Shown piece after piece: positions 17,504 through 24,202 of a DNA stretch of 64,000 nucleotides. The stretch is from CAVPCZ01 sp963779225 (GTDB taxonomy: Bacteria; Bacteroidota; Ignavibacteria; UBA10030; UBA6906). Positions within the stretch are counted from its first letter, which is position 1; each line of letters begins with the position of its first letter. Made by a program: the position numbers and the translations under genes. The notes under the pieces were generated by a model. That model was not told the origin of the DNA. It was given only the letters and a program-made list of their open reading frames with translations, and made no database searches. The stretch is taken from positions 1,116,001-1,180,000 of the forward strand of contig CAVZWW010000003.1 in the NCBI GenBank assembly GCA_963779225.1, written 5' to 3'.

Positions 17504-18472
17504 CTACTTCCCGTCCTCCACCGTTTTCCCCCACAACTGCAGCTTCTTGATCTTGTCAGGTCCGACTTCCACAAATTCGTCATCCTGCTGCGATCCGAAT
17601 CCCTTCAACGTATCCATCTCCTTCACGGACTTCACACACCCAAACCGGCCGGAAGGGCACACATCACCCAGGCTATCGTCATAGAGATCGAACCAGGGCA
17701 GACCGTGTTCTGCATAAGATCGTGCGGTGACAGGTGTTGGCGGTGGTTCTTCCCCCGTTATCTCCCGATACATCATGCTGTTCACGATGTGCACAAACAG
17801 GCGACCATAGTTCCCCTCATCCCATGTGTCCGGTCCGTACGCGTCAGGGTATACCTTCTGGTTGATCTTCCCCCCGGCTGCGATTCCCATGGCCGGGGAT
17901 GCGCAGCAACAGACCATCTCTTCACGGAAAGATCTTCTTGGAGCGCGGTCAGGAAATCTTCCCGGCATTGGATCGAACACCACGATTTGCATACCCCCCG
18001 TATCCTCAGACCCCGTGAGCTGCGCTTCAACCGTGTATCCCATTCCCAGTGGCATGGCGATAAACTGCCGGATCGTCCCATTGCCGGTCTTGAATCCGTC
18101 GAGCCACGGCTGGTCCGGGACGACGACATAGTCCTGGCGTCGCTTCGAGAAGATCATATCCAGTGGAGTACCGGATACCGCATTAATCCTCCCTGCCGCG
18201 ATCTTGATGGCGTTGGGCCGCCAGTACGCCCCGTCGAAGGCGAGCCAGAGCGCTTCCCGTTGATACATGGGGATAAACACGCCGCCATGCTCCAGCCAGG
18301 AAGAAGGAACTTTACCTCTGTAGTCTGCGACCTTCTGAATGGGAAATCTACCAAGGCCCGGGGGGAGTGGATATGTTCGCTCGTCGTCCGGGATCCGGAG
18401 AGTGCGCTGGAACGAGATGCCGCAGTGTTTGCCTACAATAATGGAATCCGTGTGCAGATGAACGGGGAGCAT
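17504..18472 (-). CDS. Conserved-looking protein of unknown function, partner of a sigma-like protein
   Basis: ATG 18472 follows AGGAGG with a 4-base spacer, a strong start. 322 aa, no signal peptide or membrane segment, rich in Pro, Gly and aromatic residues: SFQRTLRIPDDERTYPLPPG, HGGVFIPMYQREALWLAFDG, NAIKIAAGRINAVSG, QPWLDGFKTGNGTIRQFIAM and a Cys-rich VCCCASPAM. Blocks of this type suggest a conserved compact cytoplasmic enzyme or binding protein, and I have an impression of relatives in other phyla, but I cannot name the family or a function. It is the second gene of a minus-strand unit, 130 bp downstream of the sigma-like gene. Confidence 0.7.
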   Translation of the reverse strand: MLPVHLHTDSIIVGKHCGISFQRTLRIPDDERTYPLPPGLGRFPIQKVADYRGKVPSSWLEHGGVFIPMYQREALWLAFDGAYWRPNAIKIAAGRINAVSGTPLDMIFSKRRQDYVVVPDQPWLDGFKTGNGTIRQFIAMPLGMGYTVEAQLTGSEDTGGMQIVVFDPMPGRFPDRAPRRSFREEMVCCCASPAMGIAAGGKINQKVYPDAYGPDTWDEGNYGRLFVHIVNSMMYREITGEEPPPTPVTARSYAEHGLPWFDLYDDSLGDVCPSGRFGCVKSVKEMDTLKGFGSQQDDEFVEVGPDKIKKLQLWGKTVEDGK

Positions 18473-18602
18473 AGACCCTCCTGAATGTGTATGTTACAGC
18501 AACCCTCACATTCAGATACACCGCAGCAGAGGCTATTTGGCGACTTACATCAGGGAACAGCCTCACCCCGGAGTGGACGACGTTGGGCCGGACCTTACAG
18601 AA

Positions 18603-19313
18603 CTACAGCATCGACCGCAGTCGTTTCAGAAATTCGGGAGGAGTGGTATCCATGAAAGTGCGAAAGCGATCCCATTGAGCGATATCACGGGCCAGATCCT
18701 TTACTTCCCGGAATTCCTCGTAGCCGGAGGGGGCACGGGTCTCTTCCCTTGTCATTGGCATTTCGAGCGAGTAGCAGGCGTCAATCGAGGCCGGCATTGC
18801 CGCCGCCGGGGGTTCCACACGATTTGCCCGCACGCGGCGGGCCTTTCGTTGAATTTTCCGCATCAGGTTCCATCCCTGGTCCGGCGTCAGGCCGCACTTT
18901 CGCGATGCTTCCAGCACCATACGTCCTTCTGTTTCCTGCAACAGCTCTCCCAGGGTTTTCAAGAAGGTCTTTTCCTCGTGATCCAGCGTTTTCATGATTG
19001 CCTCCACCTCCCGGGTGTCGGATCTTTGTTCCCCGGCCATTGCCCAGGAATCATCATCTCTGTCAGGATCAGCAATCAAGTCCGGATCGACGACACTCCC
19101 ATGCCGTTCCTTATCCCTCCAATAGTTCCTCGCAAGGTTCCGCACGGCGGTTCTTGCCAGGCGGAGGAATTCCCCCCGACCGGGGTCGAACATCTTGAGT
19201 GTATTAATCAGGGCATTCTGGACGATGTCTTTGGCATCGTCGCTTGGCAATCCGAGTGTTATTGCGAAGTGCCAGAGCTGATTCCACAAGTCCTTCAGTT
19301 TGTCGTCATCCAT
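18603..19313 (-). CDS. Divergent sigma-70-like (ECF-type) protein
   Basis: 236 aa. Residues about 5-70 resemble sigma region 2: LWHFAITLGLPSDDAKDIVQNALI, then FDPGRGEFLRLARTAVRNLARNYWRDKERH. Residues about 105-165 resemble a region-4 helix-turn-helix preceded by LDHEEKTFLKTLGELL (EASRKCGLTPDQGWNLMRKIQRKAR). A ~70-residue C-terminal extension (EETRAPSGYEEFREVKDLARD, then WDRFRTFMDTTPPEFL) goes beyond normal ECF factors and could be a regulatory or anti-sigma-like part. No anti-sigma gene is adjacent; the only neighbour in the unit is the 322-aa unknown. The assignment rests on general likeness to ECF factors. Confidence 0.65.
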   Translation of the reverse strand: MDDDKLKDLWNQLWHFAITLGLPSDDAKDIVQNALINTLKMFDPGRGEFLRLARTAVRNLARNYWRDKERHGSVVDPDLIADPDRDDDSWAMAGEQRSDTREVEAIMKTLDHEEKTFLKTLGELLQETEGRMVLEASRKCGLTPDQGWNLMRKIQRKARRVRANRVEPPAAAMPASIDACYSLEMPMTREETRAPSGYEEFREVKDLARDIAQWDRFRTFMDTTPPEFLKRLRSML

Positions 19314-19418
19314 CGATCACGATCCCAAGGGTATCTTTCATACGGTATACACCCGACTCAGGCTTATTTGGTGCCACAATGCCGGCTTTTCTTCCCGGCG
19401 GATCTCTCGATATCACAT

Positions 19419-19466
19419 GGGCTGTCCACCGGCCTGTCATGTGGGCTGTCCGGTCGGCTGTCCTCA
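19419..19466. repeat. Four tandem 12-bp repeats between divergent genes
   Basis: GGGCTGTCCACC, GGCCTGTCATGT, GGGCTGTCCGGT and CGGCTGTCCTCA stand head to tail. The consensus core is GGCTGTCC. They lie about 105 bp before the minus-strand sigma-like gene and about 140 bp before the fucosidase gene, a place where a regulator could bind. Alternatively they are a simple-sequence relic. Confidence 0.6.
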
Positions 19467-19606
19467 ATGTCGTGCAGAAAAGGAGATGAATCAAGGAAAC
19501 CCAGAGCCAGTTTTTTTCCTCTCTGCTGCGTATATTGGCCAATTGGGAAGCGGTTCTGCGTCCGGCAACATTCCGGAATTCCCTTTTGATCAAGGACTCT
19601 TCTCAC

Positions 19607-21058
19607 ATGATCACCCATTGGATGTGGAACACAGCTGTTTTGCTTTGCCTGCTGTCTCTCCCTTCTGCACTGGTCGCACAACGGGAACCGGCAACCTCAC
19701 CAGGTCAGGTGGCAGCATGGGAGCAACTCAAATACGGGATGTTCATCCATTTCAACATGAATACCTATGCCGGGGCCGAGTATGATAATGGCCGGATGCC
19801 CGCAGCCGCTTTCAAGCCGGACACGCTTGATGTGGATCAGTGGGTCCGGACGGCCAGGGATGCCGGGATGAAGTATGCCGTACTGACCGCAAAGCACACA
19901 GGTGGGTTCTGCCTGTGGGACAGCAAAGCAATCTGGAAAGGGAAGGAATACAACTATGATGTCGCGTCATCAGGCTGCACAACGGATATCCTGACCGAAT
20001 TCATCAAGAGCTGCGTGAAGCATAACATCAAACCCGCTTTGTACTACTGTCTGTGGGATGACCATAATCAACCCATTTCATCGAAGGATGAGTATTTCCA
20101 GTTGACGAAGGATCATATCACCGAACTTGTTACCACCTACCCCGGGCTTGTGGAGCTCTGGATTGACATTCCAGGCGTACTTCAGCCGGCCCAACGGTCA
20201 GAACTCTATAACATCGTCAAGAAACATCAACCGGAATGTCTGGTGACCTGCAATAATGGTTTCACCGACGGATCGACCAAGTACAGCTTTCCGGCCGATA
20301 TTACAAACGGAGAACGCACCCTGCCGCCTGTGTCGGGTCACAATCCAATACGGGAGGTCAACGGAAAGAAGTATTACATCCCGATGGAGGTTTGTCAGAC
20401 GATCAACCAGAACTGGTTCTGGATGCCGGGTGATGTGACCAAATCGGTGCGAACACTTTACCACTGGTACGATCAAACCGTGAAACGGGGCGCCAACCTG
20501 CTGCTGGATGTGCCGCCCGATCGAACCGGGCGGATCCCGCAGGATCTCGCGGACCGGCTGATCGAGTTGAGGAAGGTGATCGATACTCCTGCGCTGCTGC
20601 CGCCCCTCAGCACGCTCACCGGTTACAGGCCGGTGACGGGGTCGAGCCTGTTTGGCAACCGGATCGAGTATCTTGCAGAATATGCCGTGGATGAAGATCC
20701 CCATACCCGCTGGCTCCCAAATCCTGAAGATATGGAACCGACCCTGACTGTTGATCTGGGTGAGTCCACGCGGTTCAATTCAGTAGTACTCATGGAGCCC
20801 TATGAGGCACATATACAGGCGTATGAGGTACAGTATCTCCAGGGAGACGACTGGAAAACGATTCTCAAAGGTACCACCATGGGGTCGCACTATTCCAGAC
20901 AGTTCCCGGCCGTTGAAGGCAGGATGGTGCGCCTGATTGTAAAGAGGTTCATTACCGGAGAGAACCCGCATAACGTCGTATCGTATCCCGGCACACCGCC
21001 ACCCAGGGAGGGAGCGACGATTGCGGAGTTCCAACTCCTTAATCTCGTTAAGAAGTAA
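19607..21058 (+). CDS. Secreted GH29 alpha-L-fucosidase with C-terminal discoidin-like domain
   Basis: ATG 19607 (AAGGA upstream) gives a signal peptide ending at LVAQ. Then comes a GH29 barrel: GQVAAWEQLKYGMFIHFNMN, MKYAVLTAKHTGGFCLWDS, and the nucleophile Asp about residue 187 in LVELWIDIPG. The last ~120 residues (IEYLAEYAVDEDPHTRWLPN, TLTVDLGESTRFNSVVLMEP) form an F5/8-type C (discoidin) carbohydrate-binding domain. The enzyme releases L-fucose from glycans outside the cytoplasm. No T9SS sorting domain is present, so it is probably periplasmic. It is divergent from the sigma-like gene across the 12-bp repeats. Confidence 0.92.
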   Translation: MITHWMWNTAVLLCLLSLPSALVAQREPATSPGQVAAWEQLKYGMFIHFNMNTYAGAEYDNGRMPAAAFKPDTLDVDQWVRTARDAGMKYAVLTAKHTGGFCLWDSKAIWKGKEYNYDVASSGCTTDILTEFIKSCVKHNIKPALYYCLWDDHNQPISSKDEYFQLTKDHITELVTTYPGLVELWIDIPGVLQPAQRSELYNIVKKHQPECLVTCNNGFTDGSTKYSFPADITNGERTLPPVSGHNPIREVNGKKYYIPMEVCQTINQNWFWMPGDVTKSVRTLYHWYDQTVKRGANLLLDVPPDRTGRIPQDLADRLIELRKVIDTPALLPPLSTLTGYRPVTGSSLFGNRIEYLAEYAVDEDPHTRWLPNPEDMEPTLTVDLGESTRFNSVVLMEPYEAHIQAYEVQYLQGDDWKTILKGTTMGSHYSRQFPAVEGRMVRLIVKRFITGENPHNVVSYPGTPPPREGATIAEFQLLNLVKK

Positions 21059-21194
21059 CCCACGAGTCGCGCGCCGGAGTCCGTTGCGCAGCTACGCAGA
21101 AATGCTTCAGCCGCAATTGCCACGAGGACGTACTGATCCTGCTGATGCAAGGGACTTGCTTGACTTATAGATGGTTCACCATAGGAAGGTCCCC

Positions 21195-22007
21195 ATGAAT
21201 CAGGATTACCTCCACACCACACTCGGCCGCACAGGACGGCCCGTATTTCGTCTGGGACTCTCCGCCTCATATCGCCCGGGCCGGGAGACGGTTTTTCGTG
21301 CGGTGGATGAAGGCGTGGACTACTTTTTCGCCTATGGCTTCGATTCCCAGATGGTCAAAGCCCTGCGTGACGTGATGAAAACCCGGAGGGAGAAGATCGT
21401 GCTGGCCACGGGCGCCTACAATTGGATCTTGACATACACGAGTCCGCGCAAGGCCCTGGAAAAGCGGCTGCGGCAATTCGGGACGGGATATCTGGATGTA
21501 CTGATGTTCCTCGGCGTGATGAAGCCCAAAGAGCTGCCCGCCCGTGTTCTGGATGAAATGGTGAAGCTGCGTGAGGAAGGCAAGACCCGCTGGATCGGCA
21601 TATCGACGCACGACCGGAAATTTGCAGGCCAGCTTGCGCGGGAGGGGATACTGGATGTGCTGATGGTCCGGTACAATGCCGCGCACCGGGGTGCCGAAAC
21701 GGATATCTTCCCGCACCTGACAACGCACAATCCGGGCATCGTGAGTTACACATCCACACGCTGGACGCGCCTCTTGAGCAGGCCAAAGGGATGGCCCGAA
21801 GACCAACCGGTTCCGACGGCAGGAATGGCGTACCGTTTTGTGCTGAACAATCCCTCCGTGGGTGTTGTCCTCTCCGCCCCGCGTTCACTGGCGGAATTCG
21901 ATAGAAACCTTGCCGCCGTGAGGAAAGGGCCGCTTGAGGAGGAAGAGATGGCTTTCATGCGGCGGTTCGGGGATGCGGTGTACGGCAGGAAAGAGTGGTT
22001 TATGTGA
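21195..22007 (+). CDS. Aldo/keto reductase-fold protein with altered catalytic residues
   Basis: ATG 21195 follows AGGAAGGT. The 270-aa product has the AKR barrel order: LGRTGRPVFRLGLSAS, AVDEGVDYFFAYGFD, EKIVLATGAY, LEKRLRQFGTGYLDVLMFLG, EMVKLREEGKTRWIGISTHDR and AYRFVLNNPSVGVVLSAPRS. In standard AKRs the tetrad is Asp-Tyr-Lys-His. Here the Asp position reads Phe (YFFAYG), the Lys position reads Gly (LATGAY) and the His position is missing (MFLGV); only Tyr remains. It may be a non-reductase member, or depend on another mechanism. It follows the fucosidase by 136 bp on the same strand. Confidence 0.8.
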   Translation: MNQDYLHTTLGRTGRPVFRLGLSASYRPGRETVFRAVDEGVDYFFAYGFDSQMVKALRDVMKTRREKIVLATGAYNWILTYTSPRKALEKRLRQFGTGYLDVLMFLGVMKPKELPARVLDEMVKLREEGKTRWIGISTHDRKFAGQLAREGILDVLMVRYNAAHRGAETDIFPHLTTHNPGIVSYTSTRWTRLLSRPKGWPEDQPVPTAGMAYRFVLNNPSVGVVLSAPRSLAEFDRNLAAVRKGPLEEEEMAFMRRFGDAVYGRKEWFM

Positions 22008-22018
22008 GCGGGTGCCGG

Positions 22019-22706
22019 TTACAGGATCTTCACAACCACAACCGTTATGTCGTCGTGTTGTGAAGAGGAGCCGGTGAACCGCCCCACGTCTTCCAGAAGG
22101 GCATCGCGGATCTGCCGGGAAGTCAGTGTTTTCATGTCGAGCGACCGCAGGACGCGGGAGAGCCGCTCTTCTCCGTAGAAGTTTCTTTCGTGATCCTGCG
22201 CCTCGATCACCCCGTCGGTTTGCAAAAGGAGAACATCTCCGCTGCCCACCGCTGCGACGGCTTCCTGATAGTCGGCGTCCAGCACCATCCCGGGAGGATG
22301 GGGGATACTGTAATTGCGGATCGTGAGAATGTGCGGGTTGAACCGGGAGAGTCCATAGTTGGTGCTGGGCCAGAAAATGCCCTTTCGATCCGTGTACATA
22401 ACGTGGACCGTGTCCTGACTAATCCGAGGGATCACTGCGGAGGATGGTGAAGGAGTATCCGTCATAGAGATTGAGTCCGTCTTCGGTGCCGAACCAGAGA
22501 AACCCCCGCGTATCCTGGATGATGCTGACGACGATGCTCTGGGAGAGACCCTCTTCGACCGAGATCCTGTCAAAGACGAGAGGAGGTATCTGGGCCCGGA
22601 GAGGAAGGACGCCGGAAATGAGAAGGCAGATCAAAGACCAGCAAGCGCTGCGGCATCGACGGAGCAGGCCCGCTCCTTGGCATGAGATGTGAACCAGGTC
22701 GTGCAT
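22019..22706 (-). pseudogene. Remnant of a two-component propeller/SpoIIE phosphatase gene
   Basis: On the minus strand from ATG 22706, a signal-like segment (SLICLLISGVLPLRAQ) leads to a typical sensor propeller opening (FDRISVEEGLSQS ... IIQDTRGFLWFGTEDGLNLY), which ends at a stop after RSDPSD (22419). The next propeller repeat continues in another frame (SQDTVHVMYTDRKG ... NYGLSRFNPHIL). Then, without the remaining propeller blades, membrane part or most of the phosphatase, it jumps to a SpoIIE/PP2C C-terminus: GMVLDADYQEAVAAVGSGDVLLLQTDGVIEAQ ... SSSQHDDITVVVVKIL. Intact genes of this type exceed 900 codons. A frameshift plus a large internal deletion fits best. Confidence 0.75.
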
Positions 22707-22931
22707 GACAGACCCGGGCTGGTGTCTGGATACACGAATATACGGGAAAGAAAATCCTCTTTCCACATCATCGGTGTCGCCGGTCTGGAGAGGGAGCGGA
22801 CCGGGTTCTCCCTGATTGTTCCCTCCAGAGACATCGACAGCGCGGCTGCAACTTTCCTTGCCGGGTCCGCGCTCCATGAGCTGCCTGACCCGGGTGTAAG
22901 GACGGAGTGTTGAGCCGATCGGGACAGCCCG

Positions 22932-24155
22932 TCATGCTGCCTGCCCTGTTCGCGAAAGAAGTTCAGATATCAGCTTCCCTGCGATCTCTGCTCCGTCTGT
23001 GCGGATGGGCCGCCACGCCGGGGTTTCGCTGATGTGCGACAGAATCGAGTCAGCCAGGATTGCCGGCGTTGTCCGGGTGAAGCCCATCCTGATTCCTGCA
23101 CCGTGTCGTTCCAGTCTTCGAGAGACCTGCACCTGCTGTTCACAATGCCCCTTCAGGGGAAAATAGAGGAAAGGTCTTCTGAGTGCTGTGAGTTCAAGAG
23201 TCGTCGTTCCTCCTCCCTGCACGACCGCCAGATCACAGGCAGCAAAATGTTCATAGAGGCGCGGCAGGTACCCGATCACTTCGATGCCTCCGGGGACATC
23301 CAGTGATGCCGGGGGGATTCGCGGACCACAGTTCAAAACCATGTGGAGGTTCGGGATCTTTTCCTTCAAGATCTGACCGCCCCGGCCGCAGAGGTTCAGG
23401 AATTCCCTCCCGACAGATGTTCCTCCGGCGGAACAAAGGACGAGGGGTTCGTCTCCGTACCCCAACGATTTGCGGACTTTCCCTTTGTCCTGGTATTCGC
23501 TCGGGTCGAATGTAAGGACGTAGCCGGTGTATTTCATGTTGCGCCAACGGGCCCATTCCCGGCGGCCCGGCAGGAGAAACCCGAAACTCTCATCGTGGAC
23601 ATCTTCCGGCTCCCCAAGGAAGAGCGAAATGTCCACAAACGTTGCGGAGGATTTGTATCCTTTCGCCCATTTCCTATTCCAGACATAGATGCCGAGTTTC
23701 TCAAGCGGGTTGCCGGTCATGGCGTCGAGCCCCACAAAGTCGAACATCATTACGAAAGGAGCTTTCTTGCGTGCGGGTTCCTTTTTAAGCGCCAACAAGA
23801 TTTCATAGGTTTCATCACCCACGACAGCGTCGAAACTTTCACGGGCCATGATGGTGTGGAACAAGGCGACGTTTGTTGCCCATTCCTTCCGCGATTTGAG
23901 CAGGTAGGAGAGAAGGTTCAGCTCGAACCCGCCGGGCCTGGATGCGTGTTCGGCGGAAGCGCTTTCGTCGGACCAGGATGCCGCCTCCGGAAGAAGCTCC
24001 TCTCCCGCCTTCTGCAAGGTCTCACGCGCCGGGGAAGAAGCCAGCCAGGAGATCCGGAGTCCGGGATTCGTCCGGCGCAATGCAGCGGCTATTGCCAGGT
24101 CTCTGGTGACATGACCCAGACCCAGGGAGCCGCTGATGAAGAGAAGTCTTGGCAT
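22932..24155 (-). CDS. GT-B fold glycosyltransferase (MurG/MGT-like)
   Basis: 407 aa. The N-terminal half begins MPRLLFISGSLGLGHVTRDL with the Gly-rich loop and an early His typical of GT1/GT28 enzymes. The C-terminal half has EPLVLCSAGGTSVGREFL, GGIEVIGYLPRLYEHFAACDLAVVQGGGTTTLELTALRRPFLYFPLKGHCEQQVQ, which is the sugar-nucleotide binding region. No signal peptide, so it works at the cytoplasmic side. Sugar and acceptor are unknown. It faces the same way as the decayed signalling gene and the M6 peptidase gene. Confidence 0.85.
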   Translation of the reverse strand: MPRLLFISGSLGLGHVTRDLAIAAALRRTNPGLRISWLASSPARETLQKAGEELLPEAASWSDESASAEHASRPGGFELNLLSYLLKSRKEWATNVALFHTIMARESFDAVVGDETYEILLALKKEPARKKAPFVMMFDFVGLDAMTGNPLEKLGIYVWNRKWAKGYKSSATFVDISLFLGEPEDVHDESFGFLLPGRREWARWRNMKYTGYVLTFDPSEYQDKGKVRKSLGYGDEPLVLCSAGGTSVGREFLNLCGRGGQILKEKIPNLHMVLNCGPRIPPASLDVPGGIEVIGYLPRLYEHFAACDLAVVQGGGTTTLELTALRRPFLYFPLKGHCEQQVQVSRRLERHGAGIRMGFTRTTPAILADSILSHISETPAWRPIRTDGAEIAGKLISELLSRTGQAA

Positions 24156-24202
24156 GGCGTCATCCCCACTTTTCGAAGTGCGTGAGGGGACAATTGTCCC
24201 AG

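Noticed and set aside
18537..19589. Plus-strand frame of about 350 codons
   Set aside because: Antisense to the sigma-like gene, which has recognisable region-2 and region-4 signatures; the plus-strand product is Ser/Phe/Cys-rich without domain features.
23343..24185. Plus-strand frame of 280 codons
   Set aside because: Antisense to the glycosyltransferase gene, which has the GT-B signature motifs.
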